This document shows, piece after piece, positions 35,121 through 44,597 of a stretch of 64,000 nt of DNA. Position numbers and translations under genes: made by a program. How positions within the stretch are numbered: position 1 is the stretch's first letter; each line of letters opens with the position of its first letter. The stretch comes from Sulfitobacter sp. F26204 (lineage in GTDB: Bacteria > Pseudomonadota > Alphaproteobacteria > Rhodobacterales > Rhodobacteraceae), in the NCBI RefSeq assembly GCF_026410305.1, contig NZ_JAPMLQ010000002.1, positions 1-64,000 on the forward strand, given 5' to 3'. The notes under the pieces were generated by a model. That model did no database searches. It was not told where the DNA came from and saw nothing but the letters and a program-made list of their open reading frames with translations.

Positions 35121-36973
35121 TTTTTGCTCTTCGATGCCGGTGCCTTTGGATCGTTCGCCGCCGCTTTGGGTTTCCGGCTAAAACTGCCTTTGATGTTGCC
35201 CATCAGATCGGGTTTGTATCCCTGACTGCGCATGATCAAATACTGCTGTGTAAAGGTGATTGTGTTGTTGGCGATCCAGTAGACAACCAGACCACTTGCG
35301 AAGCTGCCGAGCATGAACATGAACACCCATGGCATCCATGCAAAGATCATCTGCTGTGTGGGGTCGGTGGGTGCGGGATTGAGCTTTTGCTGCAGCCACA
35401 TGGAGATACCCAACAACAGCGGCAGGATACCGATAAAGACCAGTGCCATGATGCTGCCCGGTTCCGGTGTCCCCCATGGGGCAAATCCGTAAAAATTGAA
35501 GATCGACGTAGGATCGGGCGCGGACAGGTCGTTGAAAACGCCAAACCAAGGGGCGTGACGCAGTTCGATCGTGACAAAGATCACCTTGTAAAGAGAAAAG
35601 AAGATCGGAATCTGCATCAGGATCGGCAGACAACCGGCGGCTGGATTGACTTTGTTTTTCTTGTACAACTCCATCATGCCTTGTTGCATTTTCTGACGGT
35701 CGTCACCTGCATCCTTCTTGAGCTTTTCCATCTCTGGCTGAAGTTCTTTCATCTTGGCCATCGAAACGTAAGATTTATAAGCCAGGGGGAAAAGCAGGGC
35801 CTTGATGATCAGGGTAAGGCCAATGATCGACCACCCCATGTTGCCGATGAGTTTGTTGATTTCATGTAGCAGCCAGAAGATCGGCTTGGTCAGGAAAAAG
35901 AACCAGCCCCAATCGATGCTGTCGATGAATTTGGGAACACCTGCAGTTTCATAATCGCGCAGGATTGCCCATTCCTTGGCGCCGGCGAAAAGCTGTGTCG
36001 TGATTTCGGTTGATGCACCTGTTGCGATCGTCTGCGTGGGCAGGCGCGTCACGGCGCGGTAGATGTCGCTGCGGGCGTCATAGGTTAAGGCTTGATCAAA
36101 TGGTTGGTCTGCGTTGGGGATCAGGATTGCCTGCCAGAAATGGTCGGTAAAACCGATCCAGCCTTCGCTGACGCCCTTTTGAACAATCGCCTGACGGCCC
36201 CAGGCCGGGTTGACCTCAGCCTCTGCGATGTCGTCCCAATCGGTTTCGGCCAATTCGCCGTCAGCAATGGCAACAGCACCTTCATGCAGGATAAAGAAGT
36301 TTTCCAGATCATCAGGCTGCGAATGTTGAACGATCATGCCATAAGGCGCGATTGTCACCGGATCAGTACCGTTGTTTGTGACGCTTTGGGTCATAGAGAA
36401 CATAAAGTTCTCGTCCACGGTTATGGTGCGTCCGAAAATCTGGCCGGCACCGTTATCCCAGCTCAGGCTGACAGGATTGCCTACAGAGAGCGCGCCCCCA
36501 GCGGTTTGCGCCCATTCGGTATCCGGGCCGGGAACGGCCTCGGGAGAGATGCCGCTGCCCGCCGCCCAGCCTTGTAACGCGTAATAGGCATCGGTCGTTC
36601 CTTGCGGCGACAGCATTGTGACGATCGGCGCGTCTGGGTCTGTGGTTGTGCGATAACCTTTGAGGTGGAGATCATCGATGCGCCCACCCAAGAGAGAGAT
36701 CGACCCCTTAAAGCGCGGTGTGTCGATCTGAATACGGGGTGCTGCCTGCAACGCTTCGTCACGGGTTTGCACGGCTGTGCCCAGAACCGCAGGGGCCGGG
36801 CCATCCGCCTGGCCAGCCGGTACAACCGCATCGGCGGGTGCATCCGCGCTTGTTTGTACCGTACCGTCAACGGGCGCTTCGCTGTCAGGCGGAGGAAATA
36901 AAACAAACCAGATCAGGATCACAACAAAGCTGAGCGCTGTTGCAAGAATAAGATTTTTGTTCTGTTCGTCCAT
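35117..36973 (-). CDS. yidC: Membrane protein insertase YidC
   Basis: YidC inserts and folds inner-membrane proteins, alone or with SecYEG. The start ATG 36973 (MDEQNKNLILATALSFVVIL) follows AGGTGG; a GTG four codons upstream is rejected. The product has 618 residues: one N-terminal span, a large periplasmic beta-domain (about 30-350) and five C-terminal spans with the conserved KYKKNKVNPAAGCLPILMQ-like segment. The C-terminal tail is lysine-rich, as in forms that bind ribosomes. Here it is separated from ttcA/rnpA by a GGDEF/EAL gene. Confidence 0.95.
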   Translation of the reverse strand: MDEQNKNLILATALSFVVILIWFVLFPPPDSEAPVDGTVQTSADAPADAVVPAGQADGPAPAVLGTAVQTRDEALQAAPRIQIDTPRFKGSISLLGGRIDDLHLKGYRTTTDPDAPIVTMLSPQGTTDAYYALQGWAAGSGISPEAVPGPDTEWAQTAGGALSVGNPVSLSWDNGAGQIFGRTITVDENFMFSMTQSVTNNGTDPVTIAPYGMIVQHSQPDDLENFFILHEGAVAIADGELAETDWDDIAEAEVNPAWGRQAIVQKGVSEGWIGFTDHFWQAILIPNADQPFDQALTYDARSDIYRAVTRLPTQTIATGASTEITTQLFAGAKEWAILRDYETAGVPKFIDSIDWGWFFFLTKPIFWLLHEINKLIGNMGWSIIGLTLIIKALLFPLAYKSYVSMAKMKELQPEMEKLKKDAGDDRQKMQQGMMELYKKNKVNPAAGCLPILMQIPIFFSLYKVIFVTIELRHAPWFGVFNDLSAPDPTSIFNFYGFAPWGTPEPGSIMALVFIGILPLLLGISMWLQQKLNPAPTDPTQQMIFAWMPWVFMFMLGSFASGLVVYWIANNTITFTQQYLIMRSQGYKPDLMGNIKGSFSRKPKAAANDPKAPASKSKK

Positions 36974-37218
36974 TGGGACCGCCACCTAAATGTCTGCCGA
37001 AAACTAGGGTGGTTCAACAGAGTGCAGCCCTAAAGGTCAAGCGGATTCGGGCCTATTGTCCGTATATGCATGTTGTACAGGCATGTAATGATGACCCATT
37101 AAGCAGGCACCGCTGTAGGAAAAATCCGCTATCTGGATTTCGATAAGAACAACCAGCGCTGTAAGGTCATCTGTCATGTGATATTTAAATCATATAAAAC
37201 AAATGATTAGATGGCAAT

Positions 37219-38766
37219 TCAGGTGCCCTTGTCATTCATGATTTGTGGAACGTTTTCCAGCTTGGTGTTGTGGCGGTCGATCCAATCAAGGGTTTTCTCA
37301 AATGGCATGGGGCGGCCTATGCCGAAGCCTTGAACATGGTCACAGCCCAATTGCGCCAGCAGGACATGTTCACCGACGGTTTCCACACCCTCAGCAAGGG
37401 TTTCCACACCCAAACGCTCTGCCATTGTGAGGATTGCGCTGATCATGCGTTGCTGGTCAGCGTCGCGGTCAGCCTTCATCACAAAGGAACGGTCGATCTT
37501 GATCCGGCTGACAGAGAAATTGCGGATAGAGGCAATAGAGGCATGTCCCGTGCCAAAGTCGTCCAGATCCACGCGGCATCCAAGCTTACCCAAAGCGTTG
37601 ATATTGCGTGTGATCATATCATCCGGACCTGCGGCAACCACGGTTTCCAATACTTCCACGGCCAGTCGGTTGGGTGTCAGGTCGAACCGGTCCAGTTCCC
37701 ATTTTATTTTGTCGAGAAGTTTGGGGTTGTTCAGTTCCGAGCCAGCGAAATTTACGCCGACTTGCGGCACGTCGACGCCGGCACCATCCCATGCCTTCAG
37801 CGCCGCGAAAGAATGATACATGATCACTTCGGCCAGGCGTTCCAACTGGCCGGCCTGTTCGACCGCAGGTAAAAATTCCGCCGGTGAAATCATGCCCCGT
37901 TCCGGGTGCTGCCAGCGGGCTAGAGCTTCAAACCCGGAGATATGGCCGGTTTCTGTCGATATTTGTGGTTGGAACCAGGGCTGGATTTCGCCGTTTTCCA
38001 ATGCGCGCATGACATCTTCGCGCAGTTCGGCACGGGCCAGGCTGGCTTGTTGCATCCGGGTGGAAAAGGCGCGGATCGCCGAAGGTCCGCGCTTTTGGGC
38101 TTCTCTTAGCGCGGTTGCGGCGGCATTTATCCAGTCGCTGCCTGATTTTCCCGGTGCACGGCTAAGCTGACAAAAACCAACCGAAACAGAGATATAGACG
38201 CCAGTACCCTCAACAGAAACCGGTTCTTCAACGACTGATTGCAACCGGCCCGCCATCTGGATGCACAATTCCAGGTCAAGATGGCGCACAGGTTCTGCAC
38301 AGATGGCAAACCGCGCATCACCCATTTGTCCGACACGGTCATCGCCGCGTACGGTGGCCAACAGTCGTTCACTGACCCGATTGCACACAATATCGGCAGT
38401 GGCCTGTCCAAACCGTTCGATGATCTGCTCAAAATCCTCAATCACCAGAAAGAAGGCGACTGAATGCCGCCCTTTTTCTTGGGCTCTGAAATAAATCTGT
38501 TCTGCGAGTTCCTCAAAGGCGCTGCGTGACAGGATTGAAGTAGACAGATCACCGACAGATGCCGGTCGGCCATGGAAGGTATCGCTTAGCAGATAAAGCA
38601 GCGGCAAAAGGCCCGCCAGCACAACCAGTGCCCCTTCACCACCGAACCAGAAGGCCGCAAGGCACATCGCGGGAATAAAGGCGAATGCGGGCGGTCCCGT
38701 CAGCACGAGGGCAAGGCGCCGTCGCAGTCGTGCAAGGCCAGTGGGCCAAAATTGCAGCATGGGCAT
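37219..38766 (-). CDS. GGDEF/EAL protein with degenerate GGDEF site
   Basis: The product of 515 residues is anchored by two N-terminal spans (about 24-62). Residues 80-235 form a GGDEF-like domain whose active motif is changed to MGDAR (148-152), so diguanylate cyclase activity is unlikely. Residues 250-505 form an EAL domain with intact EAL (280-282), DDFGTG (402-407) and KIDRSFV motifs, so c-di-GMP phosphodiesterase activity is expected. It might sense through the inactive GGDEF part, as known for related proteins that bind GTP there. It is alone, between yidC and ttcA. Confidence 0.9.
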   Translation of the reverse strand: MPMLQFWPTGLARLRRRLALVLTGPPAFAFIPAMCLAAFWFGGEGALVVLAGLLPLLYLLSDTFHGRPASVGDLSTSILSRSAFEELAEQIYFRAQEKGRHSVAFFLVIEDFEQIIERFGQATADIVCNRVSERLLATVRGDDRVGQMGDARFAICAEPVRHLDLELCIQMAGRLQSVVEEPVSVEGTGVYISVSVGFCQLSRAPGKSGSDWINAAATALREAQKRGPSAIRAFSTRMQQASLARAELREDVMRALENGEIQPWFQPQISTETGHISGFEALARWQHPERGMISPAEFLPAVEQAGQLERLAEVIMYHSFAALKAWDGAGVDVPQVGVNFAGSELNNPKLLDKIKWELDRFDLTPNRLAVEVLETVVAAGPDDMITRNINALGKLGCRVDLDDFGTGHASIASIRNFSVSRIKIDRSFVMKADRDADQQRMISAILTMAERLGVETLAEGVETVGEHVLLAQLGCDHVQGFGIGRPMPFEKTLDWIDRHNTKLENVPQIMNDKGT

Positions 38767-38875
38767 CTCCTGTTGGAAACCGATTGGTGTCGCTTCAAGA
38801 GTTGATTTAGAGCCAAAGCAGTGTGTCGGATGTTAACGTGTGCCCGCAGTTTATTAGGGATTTTCCTAAAACTGT

Positions 38876-39703
38876 TTATCCCTCACGACGCAATCCGGCG
38901 AAATCAAACAATTTCGGGTCCAACAAGTGGGATGGCCTTGCGTTCATCAGGGCACGAAACATGACCTGACGACGGCCGGGGCTGTTCCGTTCCCACCCGT
39001 CAAGGATTTGTTTCACCTGCTGGCGTTGCAAACCGTCCTGCGATCCGCAGAGATCGCATGGAATAATAGGATAATTCATCGCCTTGCTGAATTTTTCGCA
39101 GTCTTCTTCTGCAACATGGGCAAGAGGGCGATAAACAAAAAGGTCCTTCTCTTCGTTCAGCAGTTTCGGCGGCATCGTGGCAAGCCTTGCGCCGTGGAAA
39201 AGATTCATGAAAAAAGTTTCGAGGATGTCGTCGCGGTGATGTCCCAGCACAACAGCGCTGCAGCCTTCTTCACGCGCAATCCGGTAAAGAATGCCACGAC
39301 GTAACCGCGAACAAAGGGAACAAAAGGTGCGCCCCTGGGGCACTTTGTCCATCACGATGGAATAGGTATCTTGATATTCAATGCGATGGGGCACGCCCAT
39401 CTTTTCCAGAAACCCAGGCAGGACTGTCGCCGGAAAACCAGGCTGCCCCTGATCGAGGTTGCACGCCAAAAGTTCAACAGGCAGCAGACCGCGCCATTGC
39501 AATTCGTAGAGGAGCGCCAGCAGGGTATAGCTATCTTTGCCGCCTGAAAGACAGACCAGCCATTTACCGCCAGGTTCGATCATGCCGTATTGTTCAATCG
39601 CCTCTCGCGTGTGGCGTACAAGGCGCTTGCGGAGTTTTTTGAACTCCGTTGTTTGAGGGGCCCCGTGAAAGAGGGCGTGAATTTCATTTGGATGGTCAAG
39701 CAT
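38876..39703 (-). CDS. ttcA: tRNA 2-thiocytidine synthetase TtcA
   Basis: TtcA thiolates cytidine 32 of certain tRNAs with an ATP-dependent PP-loop and an iron-sulphur cluster. The product has 275 residues with SGGKDS at 53-58. The cluster cysteines are in [12 protein letters not shown] and a further PCDLCGSQ follows. It lies downstream of yidD, rnpA and rpmH on the same strand. Confidence 0.93.
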   Translation of the reverse strand: MLDHPNEIHALFHGAPQTTEFKKLRKRLVRHTREAIEQYGMIEPGGKWLVCLSGGKDSYTLLALLYELQWRGLLPVELLACNLDQGQPGFPATVLPGFLEKMGVPHRIEYQDTYSIVMDKVPQGRTFCSLCSRLRRGILYRIAREEGCSAVVLGHHRDDILETFFMNLFHGARLATMPPKLLNEEKDLFVYRPLAHVAEEDCEKFSKAMNYPIIPCDLCGSQDGLQRQQVKQILDGWERNSPGRRQVMFRALMNARPSHLLDPKLFDFAGLRREG

Positions 39704-39798
39704 AAATGGGGCTTAGTTCAACGTGGTGAGGCGATCAAGCGTGACATCGCGCAAAGAAGAAATCACGGGAGGCCGAATTTTGCCAGCGCATCGCGGAC

Positions 39799-40020
39799 CT
39801 AGTCAGGTACGTTGTCGATGCCGGAGGCACCCCAAGGGTGACATCGTGCAATTCGGCGGGCAGCCAGCCAGCCTCCCTTGAGACCGCCGTGCTTTTGCAG
39901 AGATTCAAGCGCATAGGCGCTGCAGGTTGGTTGATAACGGCAATTGAAGCCGATCCAGGGACTAAAAAGCAAACGATAGCCATGCACGGGCAAAGCGAGG
40001 AGCCGAGCCAGGGGACTCAT
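39799..40020 (-). CDS. yidD: Membrane protein insertion efficiency factor YidD
   Basis: Small peripheral membrane protein that aids YidC-dependent insertion. The 73-residue product has the family signature CRYQPTCSAYALESLQKHG and RRIARCHPWGASGID. It overlaps rnpA by 4 nt. About 95 bp separate it from ttcA. Confidence 0.93.
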   Translation of the reverse strand: MSPLARLLALPVHGYRLLFSPWIGFNCRYQPTCSAYALESLQKHGGLKGGWLAARRIARCHPWGASGIDNVPD

Positions 40021-40442
40021 GCTTTGATACCATGCAGAACGTCGAGGGCTTTGACAAAATCAGACTGGAGTTGGGCGAAGGGAAGGGACGCCGTTGCGCC
40101 CTTGCGTCCGATCAGGACATAATCGTGACCGGGTTGCCCCAGATCGAGCAAAGCGAGGCGGGCGACCTCGCGCAACCGGCGTTTCGCCCTGTTTCGCGCA
40201 ACGGCATTTCCGACTTTCTTGGAGCAGGTAAAGCCGACACGGATGGCCTCCGGCGCTGTGGCTTCATCACTGCGGCGTTTTCGCATTTGCAGGATGAAAC
40301 CTGGCTTGGCCACATGGGCCGCCCGCGTGGCTCGTTGGAAATCAGCCCGCTTTCTCATGGTCACAAGACGTGACAAAGCCGCCGACGGCGTGATCCCCCG
40401 GGCGGCGGTGTCGCCATCCTTGGGAGCCTTCAGCGGTGCCAT
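40017..40442 (-). CDS. rnpA: Ribonuclease P protein component
   Basis: Protein subunit that helps the RNase P RNA cut tRNA precursors. The product has 141 residues with the RNR motif region KKVGNAVARNRAKRRLREVAR. It has a short N-terminal extension before MRKRADFQRATRAA; an internal ATG there could be a second start, but the L.TMRKRADF context suggests the longer form. It follows rpmH by 22 nt, the almost universal order. Confidence 0.93.
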   Translation of the reverse strand: MAPLKAPKDGDTAARGITPSAALSRLVTMRKRADFQRATRAAHVAKPGFILQMRKRRSDEATAPEAIRVGFTCSKKVGNAVARNRAKRRLREVARLALLDLGQPGHDYVLIGRKGATASLPFAQLQSDFVKALDVLHGIKA

Positions 40443-40464
40443 AACTGTAACAGGATGAGCCGCT

Positions 40465-40599
40465 TCAGGCGCTCAGCTTGCTCCGGCCTTGGGCGCGGCG
40501 AGCGTTGATGATCTTGCGTCCGGCTTTGGTCGCCATGCGCGCACGAAAGCCGTGGCGGCGCTTGCGGACGAGGTTGCTGGGTTGAAAGGTGCGTTTCAT
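40465..40599 (-). CDS. rpmH: 50S ribosomal protein L34
   Basis: The product of 44 residues starts [20 protein letters not shown] at ATG 40599 and ends KLSA, fully typical of L34. A longer reading upstream would run through the leader hairpin. It heads the rpmH-rnpA-yidD-ttcA group. Confidence 0.96.
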   Translation of the reverse strand: MKRTFQPSNLVRKRRHGFRARMATKAGRKIINARRAQGRSKLSA

Positions 40600-40628
40600 C
40601 GCTCCGTCTCCATATAATGTCGAGCCGT

Positions 40629-40694
40629 CCCCGGAATCGGGGGTACAGCAATAATTCAAGCCCGTGCTTTAGTGGGCTGCTTGGGGCAAGTCAA
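40629..40694 (-). promoter_or_regulatory. Promoter and leader hairpin of rpmH
   Basis: On the - strand TTGACT (40694-40689), a 17-bp spacer and TAAAGC (40671-40666) form a promoter. A compact hairpin with the CCCCGATTCCGGGG sequence (40642-40629) follows 24 nt after the -10 box. The layout resembles the promoter-plus-hairpin leaders of rpsJ, rplB and rplO. Confidence 0.65.
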
Positions 40695-40898
40695 ACCCTA
40701 TGGCGTGGAAAAGACCGCGATCTGCAACATTTTTCCATGACACCGGGTATGAATGTTTCAATACCTGTCCCGATCTCGCGCGGGACCACGGAAATTGTCA
40801 CCTTGGTTCAAGGGCGCGTGAACGCCCTATCAACAAGAGGCGTATCAGGTCAGGTTGAGTGGAACAACAGATGCCATTGGCGCAAAAGGGTGCAATAG

Positions 40899-41642
40899 AT
40901 GAGTGTAATGAGTGAAACATCACCACCAAAGTCCAGGGTGCGTCGGTACCTTCCACTGATCGCAATCATCGTTGCGGCGGTAATCGGTGCCTTTACTCTG
41001 CGCGACTATCTTAGTTTTGATGCGCTGCGCGACAACCGCGAAGCGCTGATCGCCTTGCGTGATTCCAACTACCTGTCCACGGTGCTGGTATTCATTGTCA
41101 TCTATGTGGCGATTGTCGCGTTTTCCTTGCCTGGTGCGGTCATTGCCACGCTCACCGGCGGTTTTTTGTTCGGAATCGGGCTGGGCACAATGTTCAACGT
41201 TGTCGGTGCCACGCTCGGCGCAACATTGATTTTTCTCGCGGCGCGGATGGGCTTGGGTGACAAGCTGAGGCAAAGGATGGATGCCTCTGACGGAGTTGTG
41301 GCCAGGATCAAGAGGGGCATCGATGAAAATCAATGGTCGATGCTATTTTTCATCCGGTTGGTGCCCGCGGTGCCGTTCTTCGTTGCCAATCTGATCCCGG
41401 CCTTTGTCGGTGTGCCCCTTTTCCGATTTGTTCTGTCTACATTTATTGGCATCATTCCGGGGACGTTGGTCTTTACCTCGGTCGGGGCCGGCCTGGGCGA
41501 GGTATTTGCCAAGGGCGATTCTCCCGACCTTGGGATTATTTTTGAACCACATATCCTGTTACCTATTCTGGGTCTGACGGCACTCTCGGTTCTGCCTGTC
41601 GCCATCAAGGCGGTCACCGGCAAAAAGGACTTAATGAAATGA
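40899..41642 (+). CDS. TVP38/TMEM64-family membrane protein
   Basis: The product has 247 residues and about five to six membrane spans, in the SNARE-associated/DedA-like superfamily. The conserved segment SLPGAVIATLTGGFLFGIGLGTMFN and the second half-repeat VPFFVANLIPAFVGVPLFRF are visible. Relatives act in lipid scrambling or membrane homeostasis, but the role of this one is unknown. It overlaps the next gene by 4 nt, a pairing seen in other bacteria where the two are even fused. Confidence 0.85.
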   Translation: MSVMSETSPPKSRVRRYLPLIAIIVAAVIGAFTLRDYLSFDALRDNREALIALRDSNYLSTVLVFIVIYVAIVAFSLPGAVIATLTGGFLFGIGLGTMFNVVGATLGATLIFLAARMGLGDKLRQRMDASDGVVARIKRGIDENQWSMLFFIRLVPAVPFFVANLIPAFVGVPLFRFVLSTFIGIIPGTLVFTSVGAGLGEVFAKGDSPDLGIIFEPHILLPILGLTALSVLPVAIKAVTGKKDLMK

Positions 41643-43057
41643 AACGTATCAAGACCGATATTCTTATCATTGGGGCCGGGTCCGGCGGGTTGTCAGTCGC
41701 CGCAGGTGCCGCGCAAATGGGCGCTGATGTGGTCCTGTTGGAAGGACATAAAATGGGGGGCGATTGCCTGAACTACGGCTGCGTGCCCTCCAAGGCGCTG
41801 ATTGCAAGTGGCAAGGCGGCGCATTTGCAGCAGACTGCGCAACAATACGGCGTTGCGAATGCCAAGGGGACAGTCGATTACGTAGCGGCCAAAGATCATG
41901 TTGCTGATGTGATCGCTCAGATTGCGCCAGTGGACAGCCAGGAACGGTTCGAGGGCCTCGGCGTCAAAGTGATCCGTGCCTTCGGAAAATTCATTTCGCC
42001 GGATGAGGTGATGGCGCGGGATACGGTGATCAAAGCCCGACGTATTGTGATCGCAACCGGATCATCGCCCTTGGTGCCGCCGATTCCGGGTCTGGAGTCC
42101 ATATCCTACGAAACCAATGAAACCTTGTTCGATATGCGTGAAAAACCGAAACACCTGCTGATTATCGGTGGTGGTCCGATCGGGATGGAAATGGCACAGG
42201 CGCATGTGCGGATGGGCTGTGAGGTGACTGTGATCGAAGGTGCCAAGGCGCTGGGCAAAGACGACCCCGAACTAGCATCTGTCGTGCTGGAGAGCCTGCG
42301 TGAAGAAGGCGTGGCAATAGAAGAGAACGCAATGGCCGCTGAAGTGCGTGAAACTGAAGGTGTGATTGAGATCGAAACCAAGGATGGCCGAACTTTCAAA
42401 GGTTCGCATTTGTTGCTGGCGGTCGGGCGACAAACAAACATGGACAAGCTGGATCTTGAAAAAGCCGGTGTTGTAGCAAGCCGCAACGGAATTGAAGTCG
42501 ACGATAGCCTGCGCACAACGAACAAAAAGGTATATGCGATTGGCGATGTGGCGGGAGGGCTGCAATTTACCCATGTTGCGGGCTATCATGCGGGGGTGAT
42601 CATCCGTTCGATGCTGTTTGGCCTGCCGTCCAAGGCCAGGACGGCACACATACCCTGGGCGACTTATACCGATCCAGAGTTGTCCCAGGTCGGAATGACC
42701 GAGGCACAAGCAAAGGAAAAGCATGGTGATAGACTGGAGGTTGTCCGTTTTCACTATTCACATAATGACCGCGCCATTGCCGAACGCAGAACCAAAGGTT
42801 TCATCAAGGTCATGGTCGTGAAAGGCCGTCCAGTCGGCGCGTCGATTGTCGGGTATCAGGCGGGCGAATTGATTAATCTATGGGCGCTTGCACTGGCAAA
42901 TAAAATGAAAATGAGCCAGATTGCCGCCATGGTTGCCCCCTATCCGACAATCGGCGAGATCAACAAACGTGCCGCAGGTGCCTATTTCAGTCCGCGCTTG
43001 TTCGAGAGCGATATGGTCAAGCGTGTCGTCGGGTTTGTCCAGCGGTTCCTGCCATGA
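41639..43057 (+). CDS. Flavin disulfide reductase, mercuric-reductase-like
   Basis: Class I pyridine nucleotide-disulfide oxidoreductase of 472 residues. FAD-binding GAGSGG is at 12-17, the redox pair C43/C48 in GGDCLNYGCVPSK, and the NAD(P) fold has IIGGGPIGMEMA. At the C-terminus the His-Glu catalytic pair of lipoamide dehydrogenase (HPTLSE type) is replaced by APYPTIGE, so it is neither a true dihydrolipoamide dehydrogenase nor a full MerA (no N-terminal metal domain or C-terminal CC). It is coupled to the TVP38 gene by a 4-nt overlap. Confidence 0.88.
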   Translation: MKRIKTDILIIGAGSGGLSVAAGAAQMGADVVLLEGHKMGGDCLNYGCVPSKALIASGKAAHLQQTAQQYGVANAKGTVDYVAAKDHVADVIAQIAPVDSQERFEGLGVKVIRAFGKFISPDEVMARDTVIKARRIVIATGSSPLVPPIPGLESISYETNETLFDMREKPKHLLIIGGGPIGMEMAQAHVRMGCEVTVIEGAKALGKDDPELASVVLESLREEGVAIEENAMAAEVRETEGVIEIETKDGRTFKGSHLLLAVGRQTNMDKLDLEKAGVVASRNGIEVDDSLRTTNKKVYAIGDVAGGLQFTHVAGYHAGVIIRSMLFGLPSKARTAHIPWATYTDPELSQVGMTEAQAKEKHGDRLEVVRFHYSHNDRAIAERRTKGFIKVMVVKGRPVGASIVGYQAGELINLWALALANKMKMSQIAAMVAPYPTIGEINKRAAGAYFSPRLFESDMVKRVVGFVQRFLP

Positions 43058-43133
43058 TGCGCAGCTCTGACCTGATACCGGTAACGCGCGTCCACGACGA
43101 CGCACGACCCGTCAGCCCGACAGGCTAAAGCAG

Positions 43134-44519
43134 ATGTTGCATTCCCTGTCCGGCCGGCTGCTGATCCTGACGACGGTTTTCGTGATGATCGCCGAAATCC
43201 TGATCTTCGTTCCCTCCATCGCACGCTTTCGAGAGGATTATATGCTGAACCGGCTTGAGCGGGCGCAGATTGCCTCGCTTGCCCTGTTGGCGGACGATAT
43301 GCTGGATCCGGCGCTGGAAGATGAACTGCTCAAGAATGCGGGGGTTTTCAACGTCGTGCTGCGCCGAAACGAGGTGCGCCAACTGATGTTGTCCTCGGAT
43401 ATGCCGCAAATGATTTCCGAAACATTCGATCTGCGCGATGCCACCGCACTTACGTTGATCCGCGATGCGATGCGGCGCATGATCACCCGCGAACCCCAGG
43501 TCATCCGTGTCATCGGGGCCCCGGTTCGCGATGCAGGATCATTGATCGAAATCACCATGGAAACTTCGCCGATGCGGACGGCGATGATCGACTATGGCAT
43601 GCGTATCCTGCTGTTGTCCGCGGTCATATCCGTCATTACGGCCGTATTGTTGTTCGTGGCCCTGCGTGCGCTTTTGCTGAAGCCGATCAAGAGGGTGGTC
43701 GGGCATATGCAGCGTTATGCGCTGGCCCCGGAGGACGCGCGGCGGATCATTGAACCTTCAGCCAGCATTACCGAGCTGCGCGAGGCGGAAGTGGCGTTGA
43801 TGACTTTGCAAACGGATCTGACACAGGCGCTCAAGCAAAAGGAACGCCTGGCGCAACTGGGGTCCGCGGTCAGCAAAATCAGCCATGATTTGCGCAATAT
43901 CATGACCTCGGCACAATTGTTCACCGACCGGATCGAAATGTCCGAAGATCCCACCGTCAAGCGCATGGCACCCAAGTTGGTTGGCTCGATCACCCGTGCT
44001 GTACATCTTTGTGAAAGCACGCTGGCTTTTGGCAAGGCAGAAGAACCGGGGCCGACCTTGACGATGGTGGCGCTTGCCGGCTTGCTGGAAGATGCAGTTG
44101 AAGGGGAGAAATTGGCCAGTGGTGAACATGCCATCAGCTATGGTGTGGATATTCCTGCGGGTATGATGGTGCGCGCCGATCCTGAGCAACTTTACCGTGT
44201 GATTTCAAATCTGGTGCGCAATGCAAGACAGGCCTTGATGGGAACGAAACAAGGGGGTGAAATTGCTGTGCTGGCTCAGGAATCGGAAACCGCTTGGGTG
44301 ATTGAGGTCTCGGACACTGGGCCGGGCCTGCCAGCCAAGGCGAAAGAGCATTTGTTCGCACCCTTTCAGGGCGGCGCGCGAAAAGGCGGGTCGGGTTTGG
44401 GATTGGCGATCGCCGCTGAATTGGTCAAAGGCCATGGCGGCCAGCTCGCCCTGGCGAAAACGGACGCGCAAGGCACGATGTTTCGGATAACTCTGCCCAA
44501 AGGTGATGGCACGGTTTAG
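43134..44519 (+). CDS. Orphan sensor histidine kinase
   Basis: The product has 461 residues with two membrane spans (about 8-28 and 158-180) around a periplasmic sensor region. A HAMP-like segment follows, then the phospho-acceptor His251 in KISHDLRNIMTS. The ATPase domain has NLVRNARQAL (N box), SDTGPGLP (G1), LFAPF and GGSGLGLAIA (G2). No response-regulator gene lies next to it, so its partner must be elsewhere. A tRNA gene follows. Confidence 0.92.
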   Translation: MLHSLSGRLLILTTVFVMIAEILIFVPSIARFREDYMLNRLERAQIASLALLADDMLDPALEDELLKNAGVFNVVLRRNEVRQLMLSSDMPQMISETFDLRDATALTLIRDAMRRMITREPQVIRVIGAPVRDAGSLIEITMETSPMRTAMIDYGMRILLLSAVISVITAVLLFVALRALLLKPIKRVVGHMQRYALAPEDARRIIEPSASITELREAEVALMTLQTDLTQALKQKERLAQLGSAVSKISHDLRNIMTSAQLFTDRIEMSEDPTVKRMAPKLVGSITRAVHLCESTLAFGKAEEPGPTLTMVALAGLLEDAVEGEKLASGEHAISYGVDIPAGMMVRADPEQLYRVISNLVRNARQALMGTKQGGEIAVLAQESETAWVIEVSDTGPGLPAKAKEHLFAPFQGGARKGGSGLGLAIAAELVKGHGGQLALAKTDAQGTMFRITLPKGDGTV

Positions 44520-44558
44520 GTGACTCAACGATTGTCGCAGTTTGTGTGAAACTTGCAC

Positions 44559-44587
44559 TTGCAAAGGCGGAACAGTCCAACTAAACC
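44559..44587 (+). promoter_or_regulatory. Promoter of tRNA-Arg
   Basis: TTGCAA (44559-44564), 17-bp spacer, TAAACC (44582-44587), placed 10 nt before the first base of the tRNA. The spacing is as expected for a stable RNA promoter. Confidence 0.65.
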
Positions 44588-44597
44588 GCGCCCTAGT

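Noticed and set aside
14712-39648. Near-identical hairpin sequence CGGAGTTTTTTGAA...CTCCG at 14712-14732 and 39630-39648
   Set aside because: The second copy is inside ttcA, where it encodes the conserved EFKKLRKR segment. The first is part of an intergenic terminator. The likeness is best explained by chance in short A/T-rich stems.
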